In this document: positions 45,720 to 54,020 of the stretch, in pieces | Layout of the letters: every line of letters begins with the position of its first letter | How positions within the stretch are numbered: position 1 is the stretch's first letter | Assembly: GCF_002224285.1 (NCBI RefSeq) | Contig: NZ_CP022436.1 | Location: forward strand, 310,001-374,000 | Length of the DNA stretch: 64,000 bases | Source of the DNA: Arthrobacter sp. YN | Lineage (GTDB): Bacteria; Actinomycetota; Actinomycetes; Actinomycetales; Micrococcaceae | Direction: 5' to 3' | Translations under genes and position numbers: made by a program | Notes under the pieces: model-generated | Databases searched by the model: none | Told to the model about the DNA's origin: nothing | The model's input: the letters and a program-made list of their open reading frames with translations, nothing else

Positions 45720-45786
45720 TCCAGGGCGGGGTTGTGGAGAGCAGGAACGCCGGAGGCAGTGCCCCGGCGCTCCACCCTGTCCAGGT

Positions 45787-45957
45787 CTATACCGTGTGTC
45801 CCCTGCGACCCGACATAAAGCTCAGCAGCCAGCCAATGGCTGCGACGACGAGGAGGATGACGCCTACCCACAGCAGCCAGCTCAGTGCTTCGGTGAAGCC
45901 GCCTACCAAGAGAAGAACAATTGCTACTACACCAGCAATGATCAGAAGTGTATTCAT
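45787..45957 (-). CDS. 56-residue two-helix membrane peptide
   Basis: Begins MNTLLIIAGVVAIVLLLVGG, a first helix, followed by FTEALSW and a second helix (LLWVGVILLVVAAIGWLLSF), then a basic tail MSGRRGHTV. AAGGA is 11 bases before the ATG. Small hydrophobic proteins of this design are common in stress-induced actinobacterial loci. Convergent with the acidic small protein. Function unknown. Confidence 0.75.
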   Translation of the reverse strand: MNTLLIIAGVVAIVLLLVGGFTEALSWLLWVGVILLVVAAIGWLLSFMSGRRGHTV

Positions 45958-46264
45958 GGTCAGCACATTCCTTTCTGGGGGAATCTTTGACTAATGTCGC
46001 CGGTTCCCGGCTATGCATTCCGATTACTTCGATTGAGTTATGCCGGTACCTCGAGGCGTTCCGCCGCCTCAAAGTGCCTTTACCGTTATTGCCTGCCGGC
46101 GGTCCTCCGGAGTGGTTCGCCAGTCGTGAACACTAACAGTTCCCATTGTACTACTAAGCTTCCTTATGAAAGGCTTATTGAAGTCGTCACCTGATGATTG
46201 GGCAGTTGCCGCAGAAACTTTGCGGCACGTTTTAGGCTCACATGAACGTCTATGAGAGGAACAC
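45958..46264. other. 307-bp intergenic region, promoters of dps and the membrane peptide
   Basis: No convincing ORF on either strand. It is AT-richer near 46130-46260, before dps, where a plus-strand promoter should lie. I could not assign a specific sigma factor box. Confidence 0.45.
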
Positions 46265-46744
46265 ATGAAAGCGTCACAGCAGCTTGCAGACAACCTTCAG
46301 ATCGTCCTGACAGACCTTATTGAGCTTCAGCTTCAAGGCAAGCAGGCGCACTGGAACATTGTGGGGCCGAACTTCCGCGACCTTCACCTCCAGCTGGACG
46401 AGCTGGTAGTGGCCACGCGCGAATTCGCTGACGACACCGCCGAACGCATGAGGGCCCTCCACGCCCTGCCCGATGGCCGCAGCGCGACCATCGCCAAGGG
46501 CACGCGCCTGGAGGAGTTCCCGGCCGGCCTGGTCAACACCAAGAATGCGGTCAAGCTGGTCACCGACCGCGTGGAGCGTGCTGTCCAGACAATGCGCGAT
46601 GTCCATGACGAAGTGGATGAGGAAGATCCCACGACGGCGGACCTGCTGCACGCATTCATCTCCCGCCTTGAGCAGCTGGTGTGGATGATCAATGCGGAAA
46701 TCATGAATGCCGGCGCTGCCGTGACGGATCCGGACGAGGCCTAG
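46265..46744 (+). CDS. dps: Dps-family DNA-protection/ferritin-like protein
   Basis: 159 residues with the four-helix ferritin fold. The intersubunit ferroxidase residues are His29 and His41 (HWNIVGPNFRDLH) and, from the partner subunit, Asp56 and Glu60 (FADDTAERM). It assembles a 12-mer that oxidises Fe2+ with H2O2, stores iron and shields DNA in starvation. The N-terminus is short, without a Lys-rich DNA-binding tail. GAGAGGA 6 bases upstream supports the ATG. The topoisomerase IB gene follows after 42 bp, so cotranscription is likely. Confidence 0.9.
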   Translation: MKASQQLADNLQIVLTDLIELQLQGKQAHWNIVGPNFRDLHLQLDELVVATREFADDTAERMRALHALPDGRSATIAKGTRLEEFPAGLVNTKNAVKLVTDRVERAVQTMRDVHDEVDEEDPTTADLLHAFISRLEQLVWMINAEIMNAGAAVTDPDEA

Positions 46745-46786
46745 AACTCACCGGGCCGGGCTGATCACGAAGAGGGCGGAAGAACC

Positions 46787-47749
46787 GTGCCAAGGCTTAA
46801 GCGCACTGACCTGTCCAAGCCCGGCATCGTCCGCCGTAAGGTAGGAAAAGGGTTCAGCTACCGGCACCCCGACGGGAGCCTGGTCAGCAAAGAGGATCGC
46901 CAGCGCATCAATGCGCTGGCGATCCCGCCTGCATGGACCGATGTGTGGATCAGTCCTTTCGAGAATGGGCACATCCTTGCCACGGGCGTCGATGATGCAG
47001 GGCGCAGCCAGTACATTTACCACCCCACGTGGCGGGAGCGGAAGGACACCGAGAAGTTCATTCGGGCCGCCAAACTGGGGCTGGTCCTGCCGGCGATCCG
47101 GCGCAACGTCACCGTCCACCTGCAGAACACCGAAGATCCGCGGCAACAGACCCTCGCCGCGGCCGTACGACTCATGGACCTCGGCGCCCTTCGGGTTGGC
47201 TCCGAGGTCTACATGAAGCAAAACGGCTCCTATGGGCTCACCACGCTTCGATGCCGTCATGCCCGGGTGGAAGGGCATGATGTCTTCCTGAAGTTCCCGG
47301 GCAAAAGCGGACAACTGTGGGACAAGTCCATCCGCGACCCCGCCCTGGCCGCCTTTTTGGAACCGCTGGCCGAGCGCCCTGGCAAGGAACGCCTGCTGGC
47401 TTACCTCTCGGAGGGAACGTGGGTCTCCGTGGACGCGTCCATGATCAATGAGTATCTCCGGGGTATCTCAGGGGAGGCTTACACCTCCAAGGATTTCCGG
47501 ACCTGGAAAGGTACTGCGGCTGCGGCTCTTTGCCTGATCAAATCCGGTTACCAGGGAACTCCCCGGCAAGCGATTGTGAGGGCCATCAAGGAGGCCTCGG
47601 AACTCCTGGGCAACACCCCGTCCGTGGCCCGATCCTCCTATGTTGACCCCCGCATCATTGAGGCTTACCTCTCCGGAGGACTGAAGGATGTGAAGCCCAC
47701 GGAAGCATCGATCGCGGCCTCCCTGAATGGCGAAACGCCGAGGATGTAA
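46787..47749 (+). CDS. DNA topoisomerase IB (poxvirus-like)
   Basis: 320 residues. The N-terminal domain has IPPAWTDVWISPFENGHILATG and YHPTWRERKDTEKF; the catalytic domain carries LRVGSEVYMKQNGSYGLTTLR, the lysine loop KSGQ, FRTWKGT, and the nucleophile Tyr285 in VARSSYVDP. This enzyme relaxes supercoils through a 3'-phosphotyrosine link. It begins GTG with GGAAG upstream. Such genes are scattered in bacteria and often lie beside stress genes, as here (Dps, NHEJ). Confidence 0.9.
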   Translation: MPRLKRTDLSKPGIVRRKVGKGFSYRHPDGSLVSKEDRQRINALAIPPAWTDVWISPFENGHILATGVDDAGRSQYIYHPTWRERKDTEKFIRAAKLGLVLPAIRRNVTVHLQNTEDPRQQTLAAAVRLMDLGALRVGSEVYMKQNGSYGLTTLRCRHARVEGHDVFLKFPGKSGQLWDKSIRDPALAAFLEPLAERPGKERLLAYLSEGTWVSVDASMINEYLRGISGEAYTSKDFRTWKGTAAAALCLIKSGYQGTPRQAIVRAIKEASELLGNTPSVARSSYVDPRIIEAYLSGGLKDVKPTEASIAASLNGETPRM

Positions 47750-47793
47750 CCAGGGCGATCGCCATGGCCTGACGTCGACCCCTCGAGTCAATT

Positions 47794-47817
47794 TTATGAG
47801 TACACTCGTACTAATAA
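47794..47817. promoter_or_regulatory. TetR-type operator before the membrane protein/TetR operon
   Basis: A 24-bp near-perfect palindrome: TTATGAGTAC and GTACTAATAA arms (one mismatch) separated by ACTC. It lies 33 bp before the first gene of an operon ending in a TetR regulator, the usual autoregulatory setting. Confidence 0.65.
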
Positions 47818-47849
47818 AGCTCGGATGGAAAAACGTTGAGGAGCGGTAA

Positions 47850-48407
47850 ATGATCCTGATCGCGATCGTGGTGTGCGAAGTTGCGTTCTGGGTGGCGATC
47901 ATCGCCGGGCTCGCAGCGCGGTATCTGCTGCGGAAACCCCGCCTCGGTAAAGCTCTCCTGATCCTTGCTCCGGTGATCGATGCTGTACTGCTGACCCTGG
48001 TCGCAGTCGATCTGCTGGGCGGGGGAACAGCCTCATGGCAGCACGGACTGGCGGCGATCTACATTGGCGTCTCCATCGCGTACGGCAAACGCATGGTGGC
48101 GTGGGCCGATGCGCACTTCCAGCACCGGTTCTCCGGCGGCCCTGCGCCGGAACGGCTCACAGGAACCCGCTACACGGCCAAATGCTGGCGGGATGTCATC
48201 CTCACTGCGTTGGCGGTAGTCATCGCCGCTGCGACCCTGGGAGCGATCATTCTTCTTGTCAATGACGCGGAACGAACCTCAGCGCTCTCGGGATTCTTTC
48301 GCATCCTGGGAATCATCTTCGCCATCGACTTCCTTTGGGCAGTGAGTTACACGATCTGGCCGAAGAAGGCCGCCCGAACCGTGCCAGCTGCTTCTTCTTC
48401 GCGGTGA
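47850..48407 (+). CDS. Membrane protein, first gene of a TetR operon
   Basis: 185 residues with about five hydrophobic segments (residues 3-22, 28-55, 62-75, 115-138, 145-165), a charged loop containing HFQHRFSGGPAPERLTGTRYTAKCWRD, and a Lys-rich C-terminus. It resembles YmcC-like membrane proteins of unknown function, with low certainty. A GAGCGG site lies a few bases before the ATG. The TetR gene starts 6 bases after its stop; regulated self-expression through the upstream palindrome is a fair inference. Confidence 0.7.
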   Translation: MILIAIVVCEVAFWVAIIAGLAARYLLRKPRLGKALLILAPVIDAVLLTLVAVDLLGGGTASWQHGLAAIYIGVSIAYGKRMVAWADAHFQHRFSGGPAPERLTGTRYTAKCWRDVILTALAVVIAAATLGAIILLVNDAERTSALSGFFRILGIIFAIDFLWAVSYTIWPKKAARTVPAASSSR

Positions 48408-48413
48408 AACGCC

Positions 48414-49001
48414 ATGCCCCGGAGAATCGACGCAGAGGCACGCACCGCAGCGATTGCGGAGGCTTCGTTACGTGTCCTTGAACGTGATGGGCTCCAGGGT
48501 CTGTCCGTGCGTGGGGTCGCAGCGGAAGCGGGCATCGCCGCCGCTTCGTTGCGGCGGGCCTTTGCCACGCAGCATGCCCTCAGGGAGTACTGCCTGCAAC
48601 TCATTGAGGACCGGGTCACCGCCAGGGTCTCCGCGCTTGAGCTGACCGGCCGCGCCCTGGTTGATGCGTTGTTGCTGCAGTTGCTCCCTCTCGACAAAGA
48701 GCGGCGCTTGGAACTGGTGGCACAAGTCCAACTCGGCGTTCTGTCCCTTACCGACAGTGAGCTTCGTCCTGCTGCGACCAGGCTAAGCGACGCAGTAGAG
48801 CGCGCATGCCGCGCAGCTGTGCAAATCCTGGCTGAAACGGGTCAGTTCCACGCGGAGCGCGATCCAGAGTATGAAGCCCAGCGGCTACGTGCACTTCTTG
48901 ACGGAATCGCGATGCATGGGTTGTGGAGTGGGGAGCTGCCGGAGTCGAGCCAGATGCCCGGCATGCTTGCTCGCCATCTCGACGAGCTCGCCGGTCCATA
49001 A
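48414..49001 (+). CDS. TetR-family transcriptional regulator
   Basis: 195 residues. The N-terminal HTH (about residues 10-55) has VLERDGLQGLSVRGVAAEAGIAAASLRRAF; the rest is the helical ligand/dimer domain with no recognisable ligand signature. It probably represses its own operon by the palindrome at 47794-47817. Ligand unknown. Confidence 0.85.
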   Translation: MPRRIDAEARTAAIAEASLRVLERDGLQGLSVRGVAAEAGIAAASLRRAFATQHALREYCLQLIEDRVTARVSALELTGRALVDALLLQLLPLDKERRLELVAQVQLGVLSLTDSELRPAATRLSDAVERACRAAVQILAETGQFHAERDPEYEAQRLRALLDGIAMHGLWSGELPESSQMPGMLARHLDELAGP

Positions 49002-49054
49002 CCCGTTGTCGCTGCCTCGCTTGACGGTGACACCGGAGACGCCGACAGCCACAA

Positions 49055-49098
49055 AAAGAGCCTGGCGACATCCGAATCCGGGAGTCGCCAGGCTCTTT
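49055..49098. terminator. Bidirectional terminator between tetR and ptsH
   Basis: A 15-bp perfect stem with arms 49055-49069 and 49084-49098, AAAGAGCCTGGCGAC and its complement, around a 14-base loop. The A/T ends give T runs on both strands, fitting the convergent genes. Confidence 0.85.
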
Positions 49099-49123
49099 CA
49101 GCAGCGCTGAGGGTTGAGTGTCC

Positions 49124-49402
49124 CTACTCGGCGTCGTGGTCCGTTTCCAGGATCTTCACCAGGCTGTCCAGGGCGGCGTCGGCACCTTCACCTTCGGCGC
49201 GCAGCACCACCACGTCACCGTGGGAGGCGCCCAGGCTCATCAGGGACAAGATGCTGGCGGCGTCCATGGCGTCATCGGCGGGTTCGCCCTGGCGTGCGAT
49301 GGTGACATCGAGGTCCAGGTCCCCTGCTGCCTCGGCAAAGATGGCTGCAGGGCGGGCGTGGAGGCCGACGCGGCTTGCGATGGTGGCTGTACGTTCTGGC
49401 AT
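49124..49402 (-). CDS. ptsH: Phosphocarrier protein HPr
   Basis: 92 residues with the phosphorylated His15 in GLHARPA and the Ser-50 site in ASILSLMSLG, equivalent to regulatory Ser46 of HPr. It takes phosphate from enzyme I and gives it to EIIA domains. AGGAG 7 bases before the ATG. It lies 69 bp after fruA as the last gene of the fru operon, so a dedicated HPr for fructose is plausible. The C-terminus is acidic (ETDHDAE). Confidence 0.93.
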   Translation of the reverse strand: MPERTATIASRVGLHARPAAIFAEAAGDLDLDVTIARQGEPADDAMDAASILSLMSLGASHGDVVVLRAEGEGADAALDSLVKILETDHDAE

Positions 49403-49471
49403 TGGTGCTCCTTTTGTGAAGGGTGGCGGTTGTGGGAGGTGGCGTTGTGGGAAGTCTAGACCGCTGGGGGT

Positions 49472-51502
49472 TTAGACGCTGGCGGTTGCCGGCGCGGCTT
49501 CCGCTTCCACCGGCTTTTTGACGGCAAAGCGCTTGAGGGCGATGACGGCCAGCGCGCTGACCACCATTCCAGCCACGATGGCGATGATGAACATCGGCAG
49601 GTTGCCAATGGCGAAGAAGACGAAGAAACCGCCGTGGGGAGCCTGGGAAGTTACTCCCGTGGCCATGCAGAGTGCACCGGTCAGGGCGCCGCCCACCATG
49701 CTGGCGGGAATGACGCGCAGGGGGTCTGCTGCAGCGAAGGGAATGGCGCCTTCGGAGATGAAGGATGCACCCAGCAGCCAGGCCGCCTTACCGTTTTCAC
49801 GCTCGTTGAGGGTGAAGAGTTTCTTGTTCAGGACCGTGGCAAGGGCCATGGCCAGCGGCGGAACCATGCCGGCTGCCATCACTGTGCCCATGATCAGCCA
49901 CGGAGCCTGGTTGTCTGCGCTGCCCGCGCTCAGGCCGGCAACTGCGAAGGCGTAGGCAACCTTGTTGACCGGACCGCCGAGGTCGAAGCACATCATGAGG
50001 CCAAGGATGATGCCGAGAACTACAGCCGATGCGCCACTCATGCCGGTGAGCCAGTTGTTGAGAGCTACCGTAAGGCCGGCAATGGGACCGCCGAGGACCA
50101 GGAACATCAAGCCGGACGCAACGATGGAGGCCAGCAGCGGGATGATGACCACGGGCATCAAGCCACGGAGCCAGCGGGGTACCTGCCAGGTTCCGATCAG
50201 ATGCGCGACGTAGCCGGCCAGGAGGCCGCCGACGATACCGCCGAGGAACCCTGCACCCATAAAGCCTGATACGGCACCGGCGACGAAGCCGGGGGCGATA
50301 CCGGGCCGGTCGGCGATGGCGTAGGCGATGTATCCAGCCAGTGCCGGGACCAGGAAGCTCATGGACAGGGCACCGATCTTGAACAGGACCGCACCGAGGT
50401 AGATGGCAAGGCCACCTTCAGGCAGGTTGCCGAAGTTGTTCTCCAGCACCACCTTGTCCGCTACTTCGGTGATGTCGTAGCCGCCCAGCAGGAAGCCCAG
50501 CGCGATCAGCAGACCACCGCCGGCAACGAACGGAATCATGTAGCTGACGCCGGTGAGGAGCGCACGCTTCAGCTTCTGGCCAATGTGTTCACCCTTCTCC
50601 TCCTCGGCACGCTCAGCCTGCTCTTCGGCGCCGGCATGGGGAACGCGGCGTGCGCGGGGGTCCTCAGCAGCTGCAAGTGCTTCCTGGACCATCTTGGTGG
50701 GTTCGTCGATGCCACGCTTGACGGGAGCGTTGATGACCGGCTTGCCGGCGAAGCGCTCCTTGCCGCGAACATCAACGTCGACGGCGAAGATCACCGCGTC
50801 GGCTGCTGCAATCACAGCAGGGTCCAGCGGCTTGGCGCCTGAGGAACCCTGGGTCTCCACCTGCAGGTCAACGCCCATCTCCTTGGCCGCGGCAACCAGC
50901 GAGTCAGCAGCCATGTACGTGTGTGCAATGCCTGTGGGGCAAGCGGTCACGGCCACAATGCGCTTGGGTGCGGCAGCCGCCGTCGTGCCGGCAGCAACAG
51001 CGCCCGAAGTGGCAGCAGCGGGTGCAGCCTCGGCGGGCGCAGCTGCAGGCTTGTCCGCCAAGGCGCCGTCCACGAGGTCCACGATGTCCTGCTCGGTGGC
51101 AGCCGCACGCAGTGCTGCCGTGAAGTCCTTTTTAATGAGGGACCGGGCCAGCTTGGACAGCAGCTTCAGGTGTTCCTGGTCCGCGCCATCCGGGGCTGCG
51201 ATGAAGAAGATCAGGTCTGCCGGGCCGTCCTTGGCGCCGAAGTCCACCTTGTGGGACAGCCGGGCCATGGCCAAGGCAGGCTCCTGGACCGCAGCAGAGC
51301 GGCAGTGCGGGATGGCGATGCCGCCGGGGACGCCGGTTGCGGTCTTCTGCTCGCGGGCGAAGGCGTCGGTAAAGAGCCCTTCAACCTCGGAAGCACGGCC
51401 GGTGGCGGCAACTTTGCCGGCCAGGACGCGGATGACGTCGGCAGGGGAGTCGCCCAGGTTTTGGTCGAGGGTGACCAATTGGGTTGTGATCAGCTGGGTC
51501 AC
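49472..51502 (-). CDS. fruA: Fructose-specific PTS enzyme IIABC
   Basis: 676 residues in one chain. EIIA: residues about 1-150 with His66 in IPHC; linker rich in Ala/Pro; EIIB: about 180-275 with phosphocysteine Cys188 in TACPTGIAHTYMAA; EIIC: about 310-660 with some 9-10 membrane helices. Imports fructose while making fructose-1-phosphate. The GTG at 51502 has AAGGA 7 bases upstream; the frame extends to 51733, but that part is antisense-like within fruK. Its start overlaps the fruK stop by 4 bases. Confidence 0.93.
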   Translation of the reverse strand: MTQLITTQLVTLDQNLGDSPADVIRVLAGKVAATGRASEVEGLFTDAFAREQKTATGVPGGIAIPHCRSAAVQEPALAMARLSHKVDFGAKDGPADLIFFIAAPDGADQEHLKLLSKLARSLIKKDFTAALRAAATEQDIVDLVDGALADKPAAAPAEAAPAAATSGAVAAGTTAAAAPKRIVAVTACPTGIAHTYMAADSLVAAAKEMGVDLQVETQGSSGAKPLDPAVIAAADAVIFAVDVDVRGKERFAGKPVINAPVKRGIDEPTKMVQEALAAAEDPRARRVPHAGAEEQAERAEEEKGEHIGQKLKRALLTGVSYMIPFVAGGGLLIALGFLLGGYDITEVADKVVLENNFGNLPEGGLAIYLGAVLFKIGALSMSFLVPALAGYIAYAIADRPGIAPGFVAGAVSGFMGAGFLGGIVGGLLAGYVAHLIGTWQVPRWLRGLMPVVIIPLLASIVASGLMFLVLGGPIAGLTVALNNWLTGMSGASAVVLGIILGLMMCFDLGGPVNKVAYAFAVAGLSAGSADNQAPWLIMGTVMAAGMVPPLAMALATVLNKKLFTLNERENGKAAWLLGASFISEGAIPFAAADPLRVIPASMVGGALTGALCMATGVTSQAPHGGFFVFFAIGNLPMFIIAIVAGMVVSALAVIALKRFAVKKPVEAEAAPATASV

Positions 51503-52491
51503 TGTGAGTCCTTCTGGAGGGCCGTGATGGTTACGGCATTGGGGGTTGTCTGGTGGACTGCCGGGACAGTGGAGCCCGGCAGGGAGGCAGCAGCGGCACC
51601 ATGTGCCACGGCTTGACGAAGGCAGTCCTGCGCGGAGCCGCCTTGGGTTGCAGCCAGCAAGTAGCCGGCCAGCGCAGAGTCCCCGGCGCCTACCGTGCTG
51701 ACGGCTTTGATGGGCGGATGCGTGGCCAGCCACGCTCCGTCCGCCGTCACCAGGATTGCTCCTTTGGACCCGAGTGTTGCGAGAACGGCGCCTACACCGC
51801 TGGCGACGACGGCGGCTGCAGCTTCAGCGGCTTTGGCCGGGTCTGCTTCCAGTTCGTCAGCGGTGGAGACGCTGGTGAAACCGGCGGCCGCGGCAAGCTC
51901 TGCGAGCTCTTCCGCGTTCGGCTTCAGGAGGTCCGGCTTCCCGGAGGCATCGCCCACCAAAGACGCCGCAAGCGGCGCCCCGGAGGAGTCAATGGCGATG
52001 CTTGGGGAGGCCGTTCCATCCGGGGTCAACCGGAGCCGGCGGGCGATGGTGGCGTAGAAATCCGCGGGAACTCCTGGTGGGAGCGAACCTGCGAGGACCA
52101 CCCAGCTCGCGCCACGGGAGCGTTCCAGCAGCAGCCCGATCAGGGCTTCCTGCTGTTCCTCGCTCAGCTCCGGGCCGGGTTCGTTGATCTTGGTGGTGAC
52201 GCCGTCCGGTTCGGTGAGAGTGACATTGCTGCGCAGCGCCTGGCCGATGGGCAGCGCCGCGAACGGCACACCGCCGTCGTGCAGTCCGGAAAGGACCGGA
52301 TCCGAATCCGCGCCCGGAAGGACTGCCACGGTGTCGAGGCCGGAGGCCACGAGCGCCCGTGAAACGTTGACGCCCTTTCCGCCCGATTCCTGATGGACGG
52401 CCACGGCGCGCTGCACCTCGCCGCGGGCCAGGGCGCCGGGGAGTTCCACCGTGCGGTCCAGGCTGGGGTTGGCAGTCAAGGTGACGATCAT
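51499..52491 (-). CDS. fruK: 1-phosphofructokinase
   Basis: 330 residues of the PfkB family. N-terminal GGKGVNVSRAL is PfkB signature 1; the C-terminal STVGAGDSALAGYL is signature 2, with catalytic Asp in GAGDS. It converts fructose-1-phosphate to fructose-1,6-bisphosphate using ATP. Four-base overlaps with the regulator upstream and fruA downstream (ATGA, GTGA) couple translation. Confidence 0.94.
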   Translation of the reverse strand: MIVTLTANPSLDRTVELPGALARGEVQRAVAVHQESGGKGVNVSRALVASGLDTVAVLPGADSDPVLSGLHDGGVPFAALPIGQALRSNVTLTEPDGVTTKINEPGPELSEEQQEALIGLLLERSRGASWVVLAGSLPPGVPADFYATIARRLRLTPDGTASPSIAIDSSGAPLAASLVGDASGKPDLLKPNAEELAELAAAAGFTSVSTADELEADPAKAAEAAAAVVASGVGAVLATLGSKGAILVTADGAWLATHPPIKAVSTVGAGDSALAGYLLAATQGGSAQDCLRQAVAHGAAAASLPGSTVPAVHQTTPNAVTITALQKDSQ

Positions 52492-53279
52492 GCGATCACC
52501 ACGTCTACGCCGGCGTCGGCCAAGGCCGCGGCGAGTTCTGCGGACGGTTGGCTGTCTGTAATCAAGGTGTCAACATCCTTCAAAGTGGCGAACTGGACCA
52601 GCGTTTCGGAGTCCAGCTTGGAAGAGTCGGCCAGGGCCACTACGCGGCGGGCAGAGGTGACGAAAGCGGCTTTTACCGCCGCTTCCTCAGGATCGGGGGT
52701 GCTGAGGCCGAAGGTTGCATGGATACCGTTGGCACCCACAAAAGCGATGTCCGGGCGAAGTTTGTAAGCGGCTTCCACCGTGGACTGCCCGACGGCGGCT
52801 TGCGTCAGTCCGCGGACCCGGCCGCCAAGGATTTGCAGTGCTATGCCCGGCGTGGAGGAAAGTTTGCCTGCGATGGGAATGGCGTGGGTAATCACCACGA
52901 GTTCATCGTTTCCGTTGGCCGCGGGTGTCCGCTGGGCCAGCAGGTCTGCCAGGGTTTCCGTGGTGGAACCTGCGTCCAGCAGGATGCTGCCCGTTGTGAG
53001 CTCCGGGATCAGCCCGAGGGCTGCGTTGGCGATGCGGAGTTTCTCCACCTGGCGCTGTACCGCCCGCTCAAGGATGCTTTCCTCGCGGGTGCTCAGGCGG
53101 TCGGAAGGTACTGCACCGCCATGGACGCGGCGGAGGTTTCCGGAGACTTCGAGGGCCGCGAGGTCGCGACGGATTGTCTCAGTGGTGATGCTGAAACGGT
53201 CGGCAAGGTCTGTGACGCTCACCCGTCCGCGCTCTGCGACGAGTGCGGAGATCAGTTGCTGGCGTTCTTCGGCGAACAC
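52488..53279 (-). CDS. fruR: DeoR/GlpR-family regulator of the fru operon (FruR)
   Basis: 263 residues. N-terminal DeoR HTH (residues 5-55: RQQLISALVAERGRVSVTDLADRFSITTETIRRDL, then GNLRRVHGGAV), followed by the sugar-phosphate-binding DeoRC domain with DAGST and FVGANGIHATFGLSTPDPEEAAVK. It probably responds to fructose-1-phosphate and binds the 16-bp repeats upstream. The GTG start has GGAGGG 4 bases upstream. First gene of the operon. Confidence 0.88.
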   Translation of the reverse strand: MFAEERQQLISALVAERGRVSVTDLADRFSITTETIRRDLAALEVSGNLRRVHGGAVPSDRLSTREESILERAVQRQVEKLRIANAALGLIPELTTGSILLDAGSTTETLADLLAQRTPAANGNDELVVITHAIPIAGKLSSTPGIALQILGGRVRGLTQAAVGQSTVEAAYKLRPDIAFVGANGIHATFGLSTPDPEEAAVKAAFVTSARRVVALADSSKLDSETLVQFATLKDVDTLITDSQPSAELAAALADAGVDVVIA

Positions 53280-53358
53280 TTACCCTCCATTGCGGTCAAG
53301 CCAGGTCTTCAGGACGGCCACTTCCGTGACTGCTGTCACAACGATGTGGAATTGCTTG

Positions 53359-53411
53359 ACTCTATCTTTGTTTATGTTGGTAAGTCAAGAGAAATCAACA
53401 TAAACAAAGAT
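53359..53411 (-). promoter_or_regulatory. fru promoter with 16-bp perfect inverted repeat operator
   Basis: Arms ATCTTTGTTTATGTTG (53364-53379) and CAACATAAACAAAGAT (53396-53411) are perfect complements with a 16-bp spacer. On the minus strand TTGACT (53383-53388) and TAGAGT (53359-53364), 18 bp apart, look like -35 and -10 boxes, with an arm over their spacer. Best read as FruR operators. Confidence 0.7.
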
Positions 53412-53442
53412 CTTGGGGATCGCCGTTACTGGACATGCCAAA

Positions 53443-53513
53443 GGGCATGCCGCGCTCCCTGTAGCGCGACATGCCCTCGTGCGGATCCTGACTGGGGGAT
53501 CCTGCCAGGATCC
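53443..53513. repeat. Hairpins behind the fru promoter
   Basis: GGGCATG-c-CGCGCT pairs with AGCGCG-a-CATGCCC at 53443-53476, and GGATCCT/AGGATCC at 53497-53513 forms a second short stem; another GGATCCTG stands at 53483. They separate the fru promoter from the small genes to the right and may be the transcription end of those. No T run. Confidence 0.5.
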
Positions 53514-53569
53514 GGTCTCTGGAAGTGACCGGGAGTAACGTGCCCGGCGGCGAGGTGTGTCCGGTTCCC

Positions 53570-53767
53570 CTACGTCAGGGGAGCGGGCGGTTCCCCGTGC
53601 CCGGGCGGGGAAGGCACGGTGGGCCCCGGCGTGGGGTCAGGAACCGGCGGCGGTCCCGGCTCCGGCAAGGGAACAGGCTCGGGTGTAGGGCCGGGTTCGC
53701 GGGTTGGGTCCGGGCTGGGATCGCGGGTGGGGTCCGGATGTGAAGGGTCCGGTGGGAATTCACTCAT
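53570..53767 (-). CDS. Small Pro-rich disordered protein
   Basis: 65 residues, nearly all Pro, Asp, Glu, Gly, Thr and Ser in a PDPTREPGPTPEPVPLPEPG-type pattern, so intrinsically disordered. AAGGAG 8 bases before the ATG at 53767 sets the start; the frame is open further upstream in the end of the preceding gene. No family recognised. It follows the 67-residue gene with only 2 bases between. Confidence 0.62.
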   Translation of the reverse strand: MSEFPPDPSHPDPTRDPSPDPTREPGPTPEPVPLPEPGPPPVPDPTPGPTVPSPPGHGEPPAPLT

Positions 53768-53769
53768 GG

Positions 53770-53973
53770 TCAGGAACTCCTTTGACGCGACGAATGGTGC
53801 GGTCTGAGGCTTTCCGGGACGGACGAGGGATACCAGGTGGTGTCCCATCCGGAGCTCCGGTAGTCGATGGGCAAATTATCTGGATCCGGCGGGTCTGGAA
53901 GCTTCCGCCTGCCGGCAGGCCTGAGTTGCGGGCCGGCTGTCGATGGTTCTTTCCTCTGTGATTCTGTGTGCAT
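53770..53973 (-). CDS. Small hydrophilic protein
   Basis: 67 residues with a basic start (TESQRKEPSTAGPQLRPAGRRK), an acidic-Pro segment (LPDPPDPDNLPIDYRSSGWD) and Trp/Tyr residues (TTWYPSS). GGAGGG 6 bases before the ATG 53973. The frame continues upstream to 54294 inside the zinc-ribbon gene and is not coding there. Third member of a small minus-strand cluster 54452-53570. Unknown function. Confidence 0.6.
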   Translation of the reverse strand: MHTESQRKEPSTAGPQLRPAGRRKLPDPPDPDNLPIDYRSSGWDTTWYPSSVPESLRPHHSSRQRSS

Positions 53974-54020
53974 GCTTTCCCTCCCGGTAGCTCCAGAACT
54001 GGTGTTGCGGCCGCTGATCC

